A DNA stretch of 64,000 bases from Druceiella hillmani (GCA_039881145.1 JAYKKI010000067.1:2493501-2557500); one strand, 5' to 3'; positions 27,217-39,770 are shown, numbered from the stretch's first letter. Translations and numbers: made by a program. Notes: generated by a model not told the origin, from the letters alone.

Positions 27217-28212
27217 GTAATTAATGGTAATGTCTTTCCAATTATTTTAATAATGTAGATATTAAAATAAAAATTTCTATGAAGGTTATATAGGAGGGTA
27301 AAGTGTTAATGTAAATCAGACAGAATTTTACGTGACTGGATGGTTTGAAGTATTATTATATGCAAATTATGTAACTTTAATTCTGTCTATGTGCTTATTA
27401 CTCCAGATATTGCATGAAGGAAGAAAGATTTTTTGATTTATAAAGAAAGCTGTTGATCTATATCAATCGACATGGTTTCAAAATTATTATTATTTTTCAT
27501 ACGAAAAAAAAGGAGAAAATTTTACTTCATTTCTATGATATCGACAAAGTTTCTATGAAATTGCCCAAGTAGTGGAATGAATATTCAAATAAAGGAATTT
27601 AATTCTCTTTATCCTTAATTTCAAATTGTGTCTAATGAAGTGCATAAGCGTATATTATAAATTCATTGTTGACTGTTACTGAAAATTTGAAAACATTTCA
27701 TTTTACCCTGGAACACAACATATTATCCACATTTGCTGTTGCATCTTACCAGACATTTAATTTCTAAATAGCCATTCAATCATATTAAAATCATAACACG
27801 TTTTATCCTTTTTTCATTGAAAGAATTGAATAAAATCTTTTATTGTTTTAAATATACGAATATTTATGATTGAAGTCAGGAACAAGGGAAATGTAACTCA
27901 ACTCTTTGATATGATTATTGGAAAATGCATTCGTTTTGACACTTAATTGCTTCTTAATATTTTCTGACTTGTGTAATGTAACAATGGTTTTTTGTAACAA
28001 AATATAGTTACAAATAAAATAAAGAATACTATCTCTATATAGTATTCTGTTTTATTTATGCTGAGTTGATGTATTATCCATATTACATGAATATAAATAT
28101 AATTAAAAAATTGTGATACAATAGAGCAAGTTTTGGATACGTTTTTGGAAAATGACAGCTTCTAAGACTAATGAGAATAATAAAAGAAAAGCCTATGAAT
28201 GAATGCAAAATG

Positions 28213-28288
28213 TTCATTATTCCATCATAAACTTATTGTTTCAACAATAAAGATTGTTGAAACAATAAGTTTGTAATGGAATAATGAA
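28213..28288. repeat. Near-perfect hairpin, 35-bp arms
   Basis: Arms 28213-28247 and 28254-28288 (core acttattgtttcaacaa / ttgttgaaacaataagt) are separated by about 6 nt. This is a short palindromic repeat in the intron, 300 bp from the transposon end at 28581. No gene in it. Confidence 0.85.
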
Positions 28289-28576
28289 TACATTTAATTG
28301 ACCCACTGAATGGTGCTTACGTGTATAAAATTATTGTAAAACACGTATAATAGTGTATTAGCATGAAAAACAATGTGTACAATTGGGTCTTTGATAATTC
28401 ACAAAGATGGGAATAAATGAAGCATGGTTGGAATGCGATTATTTTGGAATATCTAGTTAAAGTTTATTCTAAAAAATTAAAAATGTTTCTACACCCTTAA
28501 GGTAAGGGTATGTATGAAAGCATCCATATGGGTGGAAAATTTTGGTATATTTTCATTGACCTTCAAATCGAACATC

Positions 28577-30885
28577 AAATGAATACTAGAAATAAATAAG
28601 GCACTAAGTACCAAAAAAAGTAGTTTTGGAATCAATTATGATTTTTGATTCTAAGTACCATGCCCAATGTCTTAAATAAAGCACTAAGAGCCTCACGGCA
28701 ATCTTATCACCGATATACTAGTGTGAAGCTTGTACGGGTACTAACTCTACTGGTTCGCGATTTGGAATAAAGCACTAAGGACCATGCGCGCCGACTTCAG
28801 TTTGTATAAAATGGCGGACAATGAAGAGGTAATATCATTCAAACATTATTTCAATTACCCTATTTTTTTCCATTGCTAATCTTCATAGTGTTGTAGTGAC
28901 CTACGTTGCTATACTGTTTTTAATATCGATGTCTGGAAAAGTAAACTAAAATTAATTTTTTATTTGTTATTTTTATTTTTTGTATATCAGACAAATTTAT
29001 TTACCATTATAGATATACCCATTTAAATTTCAGGTTGTGTGCAAATGTAAAAAAAGTTGTCATCAGATTCCTTACGAACAGAAATTAAAATTATTTAACG
29101 ATTATTACAACCTTGGTTGTGCCGAAAAGCAAGGATTATATTTAATGGGTCTGTTAAATATATTGGAAATAAAGAGGAGGAGAAATGGTAAATATAGTGC
29201 TCCCAATAACAGCAAACGTCAGTGTACAGTTTCATATGTTTTACCTGATGGTAGTGGCAACCTGAAACCAGTTTGTAGGAAAACATTTTCATTGGTGTTT
29301 GGATTAAAACAAAAAAAAATTAATATTTTAATAAATAGAGTGAAAAGTGGAGAATTAAGTTATATAGAAAAAAGAGGAAACAAAATTAAAAACAGAAAAT
29401 TTTCAGACGAAGATATTGAAAATGTAAAGCATCATATCAATTCATTTCCTCGTGAAGAATCTCACTATGGTAGATCACATTCTCAAAAACAATACTTAAG
29501 TCCAGATTTAAATCTAAACAGGCTTTTTAATTCATTTAAACTATTGTATCCTGATACTGCTGTGACTTATAAATTTTACACTTCTGTATTTAAAAATAAT
29601 TTTAATAATGTAAAATTTGGCAGAAAGAGAGTAGATACCTGTGCAACTTGTGATTTGCTGACAGTTCAAGTAAAAGCTAATGTTAATGACAAAGAGTCTT
29701 CATTCAAATTAAAATTACACTAAAGTAAAGCAAATAAAGCAATGGATTATTTAAAAGCAGATATTGCGAAATCACAAATGCCAGATAGTTTGACATGTAC
29801 TGCAACAATGGACTTGCAACAAGTTTTGTCAACTCCGGCCCTGACACATAGTCAAATGTATTATCTTCGGCAACTTTCTAATTTTAATTTTGGCCTGCAC
29901 ATTGGGGATACTAATGACGCGTATATGTGTCTATGGCACGAAGGAATCACAGGAAGAGGTGGTAATGAAATCGCGTCTTGTATTTTGAAAGTTTTCCAGA
30001 GCAATGCTACTACCAAAAGGAATCTCGTAATGTGGAGTGATAACTGTTGTGGCCAAAATAAAAACAAGATGGTTATTTTATTATGGATTTACCTGATAAA
30101 AATGAATATTTTCGACAAAATAGAACAAAAGTATTTGGTCTCTGGACACTCTTATTTAAATTGAGATAGAGATTTCGCATAAATTGAAAAACGCAAAAAA
30201 GTTTGCAGCCCAATGGTTCCAGAAGATTTAATAAAAATGATTGCAGAAGCGAGAGACAAATTGTTCCAAGTCATACCAATGACCTCAAATGATTTTTTTG
30301 ACTTCCACAAAGCTGCTGACTCCATCATCAACACAGATAAAATGAATATATCTAAAGCACAGTGGATAAAACTATCTAAAGAACACCTAAACAAAGTTAA
30401 AGTTTGTACTACATTAAACAGTATGGAACCTTGGAAAACTATTAACCTTCTAGAAAGAAATAAAACTTTGAGAGAATTTGTTAAGTGACTAATTTGTTCA
30501 CAATGTCATTTATCCACAATACATTTTGTTTGTCACATTACTAGTATCGTAAATATGAATTCAACTTGAATCTTAACGGTTACGTCCAGTTTAGACATAA
30601 TGCCTTTTTAATAACAATAAGCAGTGACTTAGTGCCTTATTTATGAAACTCAATGAGGACTTCGGACTTTCTTTATATTTTATGTTCATACGTTTTTTTT
30701 CACATTTACAATTATAATGTTTGAGTTTTTATAACATAAATTAGCATAAAAAGTGCTATTGTATTGTTTAAAAATTAAAAAAATAAATAAAGTTAATTAT
30801 TAGAAGTACTTGTATACATTTTATTGTTTTCTCAACACAATAACTTTAAGGCATTTAGTGCCTTATTTATTTCTAGTATTCAAAT
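28577..30885 (+). mobile_element. DNA transposon, nearly complete, with TIRs and AAAT target duplication
   Basis: The element spans 28581-30881 (2301 bp). Its ends are 27-bp perfect terminal inverted repeats beginning GAATACTAGAAATAAATAAG. The flanks AAAT at 28577-28580 and AAAT at 30882-30885 form a 4-bp target-site duplication. Subterminal copies of a GCACTAAGnnCC motif recur inside the left end (near 28600, 28685, 28770) and in reverse at the right (near 30630 and 30855); they are candidate transposase-binding sites. It carries one broken two-exon gene (next entry). It sits in the intron between exons 17 and 18. The perfect TIRs argue for recent insertion. Confidence 0.85.
28811..30488 (+). 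pseudogene. Transposase-like gene of the TIR element (DUF7869-type), three in-frame stops
   Basis: Exon 1 is 28811-28828 (MADNEE, donor GTAATA). Exon 2 starts at 29034 after CAG and keeps one frame to TGA 30486-30488, about 490 codons. In-frame stops at 29721 (TAA), 30162 (TGA) and 30180 (TAA) break it; there is no frameshift. The N-terminal half has a Cys-rich start (CKCKKSC) and basic segments. Next comes a CATCDLL pair, then a core with ALTHSQMYYLRQLSNFNFG, YMCLWHEG, WSDNCCGQNKNKM and YLVSGHSYLN. I recall this block from uncharacterised insect and cnidarian proteins annotated with the DUF7869 domain. The conserved acidic residues (the D of SDNC and others) would suit an RNase-H-fold DDE transposase, but that is inference. 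The name rests on memory of the family, not on a search. Confidence 0.7.
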
Positions 30886-32001
30886 ATTGCACTGAATATT
30901 GACCCTCAAATTGAAAATTTGTTTATTTTCATCACTTGCTATATCAAATATTGTATAACTTTAAAAAAAGCATTACAATGTTTTCTTAATAAAAAACGCA
31001 TCCATCTTTCCATTGTAAATAAAGTTATAATTTTGTTCTGTGGTTTTTTAAATTGTGATTACAATATTTATTGATATATTTACAATGTTATTAGACTGAA
31101 AATCTAAGTTTTTTTAAACATGTATACTATTAAAAATCTAACTTATTATAGAAAACATATTATACAGATAAATAAAGTATAAAATATTACTATTTAAAGA
31201 TATGTAAACCATTTTTTTGCTTTCCCGGAACTTTACATTTGTTAGTTATTATTGATGTAAGCAAAATAGAAAGATTTTACTTGATGTCAATGATCAAGTA
31301 ACAACTGAATACTACTTCGAAACTTAATTTTATAATCTAGATTTTGTTTCATTAATTCCAGGACATTAACAAAGATGCTAAATAACATCAACATATATGA
31401 CATCATACTTTTGAACTTCGTGGCTTTAGTTAATTTTTAATTAATCTTCCTTATTTAATGCCAATAATCATCGAATTGATTATATAGCTGCAATAATTTA
31501 TATCATGAAATATGGGAAAATATATTATTTGAAATATAAGTAAATTATAAAAGGGTTATAATTTTTAATCTTTGTTAAATGTTATGAAAAATTTGTATTG
31601 ATTATTTTGTGAACAGTCAGTTCAAATATGAATTTTTTTGTTAGATGTAAGATGTTTGTTTCAAATAAGTTTAAATCATGTAAGAAGTTATTATTATAAA
31701 AATAAAGTATTTTAGTGTATTAAAGAATTGTTTTTAACATAATATTTGTTTATTTTTTATCTTCATATTCCATCTCATATTTAATTCTAATTATTAATCA
31801 CATATTTATTTACTTATATATTTTATAATATTGGTAATACATTATTCCAAATTTTAACATTTTACCTATAGTTTATTTAAGATTACACAATCTAAAAATG
31901 CAAAAGATCTAGTTTAATTTGCAATAATAATAACTAATTCATGAATATTTAAGTTTTATTTATATATGATATTTATATTAGAAAATTAATTTGCTCTACA
32001 G

Positions 32002-32034
32002 TTAAAGCAAATGATAACATAGTTGAATGTACAG
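32002..32034 (+). other. Exon 18: phase 1-1 micro-exon
   Basis: Acceptor tttgctctacag, 33 nt encoding VKANDNIVECT, donor GTAATA. It enters and leaves in phase 1 and has a multiple-of-three length, as the upstream exons do. It adds a cysteine. It lies about 1.1 kb after the transposon. Confidence 0.55.
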
Positions 32035-32579
32035 GTAATATTCGACACAGGTCAGTTTTAAATATGTTTTCTAAATTTAAAAAAATTTGAAAATATGAAA
32101 TTTGGAAGAGTGTAATGGAACGAAGATCTAATGGCTGGCATCATTTACTCTTAGTTAATGCCAATAGAATATTTGGCTATTCAACACCAAGAAACATGTT
32201 TTAAGCTGAAGAAATCGACTTTTATAACACGCAAAGCTTCATATCAAAACTCTTAGTCATGTGATATGTAAATTCTATGACGCAACGAACAACAATTAAA
32301 TTGAAAAGGGGATATTCTATTCCTTTCTCACACTTCATTATTCTATGGTGACATAAATATTGTTTACAGAGTTCAGTTTATGGGTTTGCGCTATTTTGTT
32401 CAAACAATTACCTGAAATTAACCGTATATAAGTGATATAAGTGATAGTATATAAGTGATAAGTAACCGTATATTGTGATCTGTGTAGTGCATTTTAATGT
32501 CATACATTCTGATTGGCTGATACTTGTATTTCAACGTTTAGCTGTGAATTTTAAAATAGATTATTTTTGATTTCACCCA

Positions 32580-32731
32580 TTCACAATTAAATGAAACTAC
32601 GTGATGTAGTATTATTTCTACTTTTTTAAATTTCTTTACCACAACCTAGGTTTCGTTGTATTACAACATCTTCAGGTGGGATATCCCACCTCAGTTTATC
32701 AGATATCCCACCTAGTTTCATTTAATTGTGA
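32580..32731. mobile_element. Fold-back element, internally deleted copy
   Basis: It begins tcacaattaaatgaaac and ends with its complement, gtttcatttaattgtga. The left 100 bp match the palindromic element at 1723-1934, including ctacgtgatgtagt and acaacctaggttt. The right arm is largely replaced by a short gatatcccacct palindrome. Confidence 0.75.
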
Positions 32732-32879
32732 ATAATGAATTTCTACAAAATTAATGCTAAATATTTTCAATCATTCAATAAAAATATTTGTACCAAATTT
32801 ATTGCAGTAAAATATCTGTAACCATTATTCTTGATAAAGAAAAAATGATATATGTTAATCAGATATTTTTTATTTACAG

Positions 32880-32930
32880 TTAAAGAAACTGAAATGATAG
32901 GGCCAGGTAGTGATGACGATTACAAATGGG
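32880..32930 (+). other. Exon 19: acidic phase 1-1 exon
   Basis: Acceptor tttttatttacag, 51 nt encoding VKETEMIGPGSDDDYKW, donor GTATGT. Both splice sites are strong and the exon is phase 1-1. The peptide is acidic with small residues (GPGS), which would suit the omega-site region ahead of the hydrophobic exon 20. Confidence 0.65.
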
Positions 32931-33285
32931 GTATGTCAAAGGAGATTTACTGATTGCTATCAATAAAAGCCTCAAAGTTTGTAGGATTTACGATCAGATC
33001 CATGATCCTAGAGATTTCAAAAGTGATTAAGTTAATAGCTGTATAGAAGCATCCAAGATGTTAATGACTTTAGGATCCGAGATGTATAAAACTTTGAAAT
33101 TGTTCTGCATTTTTATGTAAACTTTTTAAGGAAATGTTTCTGCATTTTTACATAAACTTTAGGACACGAAAACTACACTTACCCTAGCATAATATACACA
33201 AATATCATGTTGGTGATAACCTTCATAAGATGGAAGGTCCGCATGCAATTTCTGCACAAATAAAAGTTTGGTGTAATTAAAGCTA

Positions 33286-33289
<4 letters not shown>

Positions 33290-33340
<51 letters not shown>

Positions 33341-33357
33341 GGTATATATATATATAT
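33290..33357. repeat. (TA)n microsatellite
   Basis: A near-pure TA run with two C/G interruptions. It directly abuts the left end of the inserted element at 33358. Confidence 0.95.
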
Positions 33358-33697
33358 AAGGGCGGATACAGAATTTTTTTGGGGGGGGCAGAACCAAGTT
33401 GGCAATGAGTGTCACTTGAAGTAAATTAGCAGTAAAAACTCTTGCCGATCGCTCGTTCGCAGACACGCGTGCAACTCAAAATTGTAGACTGCATACGTAG
33501 TGATACTAGTACCGGTATTATTTATTCTATAATTTTAAACACGCAAATGCGCTTTCATCGTTAAAAAAAATATTTGTATGATATTTTTACGTATATTGTT
33601 TTGTAACTTGCGAGAACTAAACAAAATAAATAGATTATTCTGGGTCTATTGGGAGAGGGGGAGGGCACGTGCACCCGGGCACTCCCCTAAATCCATC

Positions 33698-33700
<3 letters not shown>
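33358..33700. mobile_element. Small non-autonomous element inserted in a TA array
   Basis: A GC-richer block sits between two (TA)n tracts. Its left end reads aagggcggatacag followed by a G run. Its right end, read in complement, is agatggatttagggg followed by agtgcccgggtg. The ends resemble each other as imperfect inverted repeats. The GGCGGATC-then-G-run end is a motif I recall from dispersed animal repeats, class unknown. It has no coding capacity. Confidence 0.45.

Positions 33701-33775
<75 letters not shown>
33700..33775. repeat. (TA)n microsatellite
   Basis: About 35 TA units with one G. Together with 33290-33357 it flanks the inserted block, so the two were probably one array. Confidence 0.95.
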
Positions 33776-33778
<3 letters not shown>

Positions 33779-34220
33779 AAAAAAGTATTATAAGTCACTT
33801 TCGTATGATGAAGGGTCTACCTTTACTAATGATACAAATAACATTGAAATGAGTACTTGAATATTATAAGTAATAGAATTATAGCATTAAATATTTATAT
33901 CAGTCACATATAGACACTATGGCACAAGATTATGGTCATATTATAAATGCAAAATTCTGTCTATACATTTGTTCATTACTTAATCATGTGTCAACTGCGC
34001 AACATATCTCTATGAAATTTTGCTCAGTTTTATAATAAATTTGCATAGAAATGTGCATTAAGGAATATTCTAATTGTCTTGAAATATCTCCTTTATGGAT
34101 CCTTAAAATGTATATTATATCCTGAAAGTATATTGGTTTTAAGGATGTATTTTTACTTAAAACCAAACTCAGACAATGCTGAAATGCCATAAGAATGAAG
34201 CTGTGGACAAAAATCCAGGC

Positions 34221-34686
34221 GTACATATTATATTTATGGTCTTGTCCTATTGAAATAAATAATATATTCACGCTATGAATATTCTATCCTAGGTATGTAA
34301 TGCTATAGGCAATATATGGCAGGCTACCCAATCTCAGTTTGAGATAAAACGCAGATATAAAGATAGCTAGATATAAATAAATTGAAGAAACTTACGTACT
34401 TAAATGTATTCCTGGTTAAACAAGTCAAACAGTATTATAACATAATTTTTGTACATATTATATGGTTATGATCATGTCCTATTGAATTAAGACCTTCACG
34501 CTATGAATATCCTATCCTAGGTATCTAATACTATGATATACAAACATGGCAGACTACCCAATCTCAGTTTGAGATAAAATCCAGCTATAAAGATAATTGG
34601 ATATAAATAATATTAAGAAATTTACGTACTCAAATGTAATCCTGGTTAAACTAGTCAAACACTTTTATAATATAACATAATTTTTT
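34221..34686. repeat. Tandem duplication, 230-bp unit
   Basis: Copy 1 is 34221-34450 and copy 2 is 34451-34686. Shared anchors are gtacatattatat, cacgctatgaatat, tatcctaggtat, ctacccaatctcagtttgag and tcctggttaaac. The copies have diverged by substitutions and small indels. No coding content. Confidence 0.85.
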
Positions 34687-35149
34687 CTAAATAAAAAAGA
34701 AAAAAGTATAAAGTAGAAAAGTGTAAAGTCTGATATTCTACGTTCTGATAGTTTAGGTTTCAACTTTTTTCAACAACATTTATGGATTAATACATTTCAT
34801 AAAAGCTAAATTTATTCTAATTTACAGAGTTAATATCAAATATATACATGAAGAATATATTGTTTCACTATTCATTCTAGAAATCTATCTGTTAACTTTT
34901 TGTTATGAATGTATGTAGAAATTTCTTAATTAAAAGGGATATGAATAAAATTTACAATAAATTTAATATAATAAAGAATATATAATAAGAAAAATTAATG
35001 TAGGAAGTATATAGAAGAGTGAATAACATTAATTAAAAAAAAATTTTTATGGATCAAAATTATTGACAAATATAATCATCAAAAAATAATCAGTAAAATT
35101 ATTTTTACTGATTACTTTTGAAGGAAGAAGATTTGATAACACTGTAAAA

Positions 35150-35152
35150 AAA

Positions 35153-35209
<57 letters not shown>

Positions 35210-35398
35210 GTGTAACCTCTGAACAACTTGACCAATTGAGGTCATATTCACACAACATATATGTTTTGTTAAGACGATGGTTCATAGCTATGTTAGGTTT
35301 CAATAGGTGGTCTTGTAGTCAAGTTATTAATATATTGTTTACTTATGGGCCAGAATGACTCCAAAAAGGGAAGGACAACGTCTGCCAGGCCAGCTAGT
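35150..35398 (+). mobile_element. Probable non-autonomous Helitron
   Basis: The segment starts in TATATATA (35157-35207), continues aattgtgtaacctctgaaca and ends ggacaacgtctgccaggcca followed by gctag, then T. The terminal CTAG before T and a short GC hairpin just inside it (ctgccaggccag) fit Helitron 3' ends. The 5' end is not resolved because it merges with the TA run. Confidence 0.4.
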
Positions 35399-35681
35399 AT
35401 TTATATATGTACATTTATATATATGTACATATATAAGTAGAAAGAGACTAGCAAGGATGCAATTGGATCATATTCAAGGTTAAAGAGAAATTTAGTAATG
35501 AATACACTTTCGTTCTAAACCATTCATTCATATGTCAACCCTTTACACTGAATATTTTTTGGAATTGTTTTATCCATTTATCCTATTAATTATATAATTC
35601 AAAAGCCTTCCTTGATAGACCTTCGACTTTGATAAAATCTTTCATATTATAAAGAAATTTATATGACTTTTTTTTCTTTAG

Positions 35682-35734
35682 GATTGCTCTTTGCTTCTAT
35701 TGTATACTATTTGGTTGTTGCAAACTTATTTTAA
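35682..35734 (+). other. Exon 20: terminal exon with hydrophobic tail
   Basis: A long T-rich tract and TTTAG acceptor precede a phase-1 frame encoding GLLFASIVYYLVVANLF, then TAA (35732-35734). AATAAA lies at 35856-35861. Seventeen strongly hydrophobic residues at the very C-terminus, after the acidic exon 19, look like a GPI-attachment signal or a tail anchor. It is the only hydrophobic C-terminus available to the locus. Confidence 0.55.
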
Positions 35735-35899
35735 ACCTATGTCATTAATTAAAATCTAATGATAAATAATTAATGAGGAATTAAATGGGATAAACCCGTA
35801 ACTTTATACTTGTATTTAAATTTCATCTTAAGTATAAGGTAGTTTTTATAATGCCAATAAATTCAACGCTTATAGTATACAGTAATACAAAACTATGTA

Positions 35900-38800
35900 G
35901 TCAAAGGAATTAAAAATTGTGTTGCCATTTGGAATGTTCTGATACTTATGTTGCGAAAAGTGTTAGTTTACTTGACACAACTGCCTTAGATTTTTGAACA
36001 GTATTGTCTGAACACTGCTTAACGATTCTCAATTTCGAAAATTCATGAAGACTAAGTCAAGTTTAATATACTTTTAGTAATTTAATGGCGTTCAGAGATG
36101 ATGAAGATATTAATGCCTACAAGTCAATAATATCATATAAGATCAATGCATCGGTGCATCGATACATAAGTCGCCTAAAGTAGCTAAGAAATTTTGAAGT
36201 TAAATATCTGATAATATGCAACAGCGAATGTGGGTGATATGTTGTCTTACATGTTTTCGAAGTTTCAATGATAATTAACAGTGTGTTATCTTTGTTTACT
36301 GCACCTCGTTACGACACAATTTGGAGCCAAAGACAAATAGAATCAGACTATTTAAAAATTCATCCAACTGCTTGGTCAACAATATAGGAAAATTAAGAGA
36401 TTTTACAAAAATAAGTCAGTGAAGGAGTTTTCCATTTTTTTCTTTTTTCTCATGGAAAATAATGTAGCAATTTGAATATTGTACAGGTTGATATAGTTTT
36501 GATAACATATAATTTCAATTTAGATCAACAACTTTCTTTCTAACTGAAAATATGCAATATCTATTGTAGTAAGCACCACATTGACAGAATTAAGGGTATT
36601 TAATTTACATATTGTATAACTTTATGCTATCCAGTTATCCGTTCATTCTTTCTCCTTTTCATTGACGTTATATACTCCTATCTGACTTTTGGAGATTTTT
36701 GCTTTAGTGTCTATCTTATTGAATACTTAGAAGAAAATGTTAATTTTAACTACCAATCTATCAAAGAACATCGAAAACTGAAATGTGAAGATGACAGATT
36801 AAATGTTAATATAATTCAATTAAATTATGACTAATAAAATTATTATAAGTATTAATATTATTCTTTGCTCTTTTGTAATACTTTCCATCTGAGACGAAGA
36901 CCGTTGATGGCTGAGTTCATCCTTTAAGAAAATTCACAGCATATTCCTTCTTTGGTAGTATCCTAACATGAATTCCACACTGTCAAATGTGTCAAATGCT
37001 GTAGGTTTGAACATGTAGCTGAAAATGTTTTTGATATGGTGTCACCGACCATCCTTACAAAAGCAGAATATTTTCTTTTCTGCGTTGATAAAAATGAAAT
37101 TGGTTTTTGTTGATGAAAATCAATTATTTTCATCAATAAAGCCATAGCGGCATTTGAGCCAGTAATTGCACTGTGTATAAACTTGCACTATGGCATTAAT
37201 ATTTTTGTTCACCCTGATCTCTTTGTTTTATCATAATTTTTTGGATTCCAAATATAATTGTTGACTACTTTCGCATTGAAAATTATTTCATGAGATTTTT
37301 CACACTCAATGTAAATAGCATTGAGGAATGATGACAGTTAGCAAAACGATAACTAAAACAATCATAGTAAGTCTTTAAATAATTTTAAAAAAACAAATAT
37401 TTCAATATGTTATTATTCAATTGATTAAAGCAGTTGTAACATATATGAACATGTTTGAGCGTTTGAAAACAAGCAGCGCATTTTGTGGCCTTCAATATTG
37501 AATGCTAGTGTAAAAATAAGGCTTGCATACGAAAGAAATAAAAACTTTTTTAAGTAAGTCACATTTACTGATATAAATCCGGTAAGGCTATAATTATGTC
37601 CAACACTATGAATCACCACCAGTTAAACTGTAATATAAACTCAGAAATGTGGTCATACTTTTAAGGTAATTTAAGGATAAATTTTGAAGATTTTTTAATT
37701 TGTTAAGCGACTGGTCAGGATAATTTGGATGGTACTCATATTTATAGTCAAGTAAAGGTAACAAAGAAATCTGATAGAAGTGGACTTCAGATTTAAAGGA
37801 AGTAAATTGTTTAAGATGTTTTAAGATCAAATTCAGTCAAAAAATAAACATAGAATTGAATTGAATATCGTATATATTTTTAAAATTTTAAATATACCTA
37901 TGTAGTATACTTTCAATTTCCACTTCTTGGAGACATTATTGGAACCGGTGCTCACAGGTAAAATTTGAATAAATTTCGATTTTACATACTACAGAAATAT
38001 TTAGAAGATAATAGTGCAATTATGATTTACCAATTGACATAATTACTGCATTTTTAATGAAAAATTCATTTTTATTTAAGTACAACTCTATCTACCACAT
38101 CATTAATCGTTTTCTTGACTGATAACATAGGATGTCATTGGTTCAGGCATTCTTGCTTTTATTTAAATTATTTTTTTAATTTCCAATGACTGTAGAACTG
38201 ATAGAAATACACTTTATTTATGACAATATATAGTAAAAATGTTTGATAGTGTGCGTGAAACCACCTAAGTGTTTAGAATGCTGTGAGTCACAAAACAGAA
38301 GTTTGTTTAAATATATACAACAGAATCATTACACACTACAACAGCCCCCTTTCAATGGAATTACAGAATTTGGTTCCATATCTTTGGTTAACAGTTCCGT
38401 TGGTTCTAAACTATCTCTGGTTCATATGTACTGCAAGCTTCATGGCATAGTTGGTATTTAATACCTTATATAATAGATATGGGTTGCATAAGAAAAGATA
38501 GCTTTTCCCACTATTTTATTATATATTATAAATTAAAATATAAAATATTATAATTTTGGAAGTATGTGGCCATTTGCAGCATTAAAAAGGGGGATACAAT
38601 TTATGTAACGCACCTTTTAATGCAACCCAATTTACAAAAAATGTAGCTTAGTGTTAAATACATTTTTGAGTCTTATGATGTTAATTATTTATCATGGAAA
38701 ATCATTTTCGCTATTATTATTGACAATGGTAAAAAATATCAATGAATATATATGACTTTGTTCACATGCGTCTTTGTTAAATATTATTAAGTGAACTACA

Positions 38801-39150
38801 AGACTGAATTGTTGCATAATAAACTTTTTTTGAAGTAAGTGTGTTTTGTCTTGAAATTTGAAATTACTATTTCCACCAGTTGAAACGTTATCAAGATCCA
38901 CCACCTCTTGAAATCCACCACCAGTTGAAATCTCCTTTGTTTTTATGATTAATGAATCAATGGAAGAAAACAATTTTGAATAAAAGGTTTGCCCTTTTTT
39001 CATATAAGGAAAAGTAAAATGGTGAGTAAGTAAGAGTAGGTAGAGAAGTAAAGAAATTGTTGATATTAAGTCGACATAATAATCACTTTATACAGTTCAT
39101 CTCAAGGATTTTCTATAAATGTTATTATAAAATAATGTAAAATTAATGTT
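35900..39150. other. Intergenic or intronic, no supported gene
   Basis: AT-rich unique DNA. A phase 0-to-1 candidate exon ending at a GTAAAA donor near 37958 was seen, but its acceptor is weak. The short open frames have no recognisable content. Confidence 0.5.
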
Positions 39151-39152
39151 AT

Positions 39153-39190
39153 TTTGCAGAATGTCATATCCATTTGACATTCTGCAAAAT
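39153..39190. repeat. Short perfect hairpin
   Basis: attttgcagaatgtca and tgacattctgcaaaat are 16-bp perfect arms around a 6-nt loop. Isolated; function unknown. Confidence 0.85.
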
Positions 39191-39499
39191 ACCATAAAGG
39201 ATATCCAATGAACAATTATTCAGTATGGTTATTTTATATATTGCTTGCAGGTAAAGTTTGAAATATTAATGTAATAAACTATTTTATACCTCTTTCAGTT
39301 TATTCATTTTCATGTCACATCATCATGTTTTTAATATTCCACAATTTGCTCCTATCTAGCTTTTTCAATCTTACGTATTTTCTATTTTAATAGACTTCTT
39401 TCATATGTTAAACTTTTTTTTGTCGAACTTTTTATGTCTATAATGTGATCAAACAAGATCAACATATCTACTTTTATATTTATAATTGTACTTTCTGCA

Positions 39500-39770
39500 A
39501 TGTCACAACATTTCTAGATAAGTTCTTTGATTATCTCATTTTAACCACGTTCAATTTACTACCTACATCTTCTTATATTGTCCAAGGTTTGCTTCCATAC
39601 GATTGGCAATAAAACACTATTGAATATAGCTAGTCCAATTTTAATGTTAGAAATGTTTATGGATATGTTTTGTAAGATTTTGTAATTGTGTTCTTTGAGA
39701 ATTTCCAATTGTGTTAAAAATGTGAAATTTGACATTTGTATAATAACAAAAATATTGTATAATAACAATA
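39500..39770 (-). pseudogene. Possible C-terminal reverse transcriptase fragment
   Basis: On the minus strand one frame reads YCQSYGSKPWTI and then KLNVVKMR, similar to the LYGSETWTL...LEAFEMW segment that follows the polymerase domain in many animal non-LTR reverse transcriptases. Another frame gives IKIGLAIFNS, like the RI-x-LA-x-x-AF motif just before it. The frames do not match, so it is badly decayed. Confidence 0.35.

Noticed and set aside
37900..37960. Exon-like block ending at GTAAAA
   Set aside because: The acceptor is poor and the phase (0 to 1) has no matching upstream exon.
39003..39020. Strong acceptor and GTGAGT donor around 13 nt
   Set aside because: The phases do not fit (stop in phase 0, phase 2 exit otherwise), so it is not part of the symmetric series.
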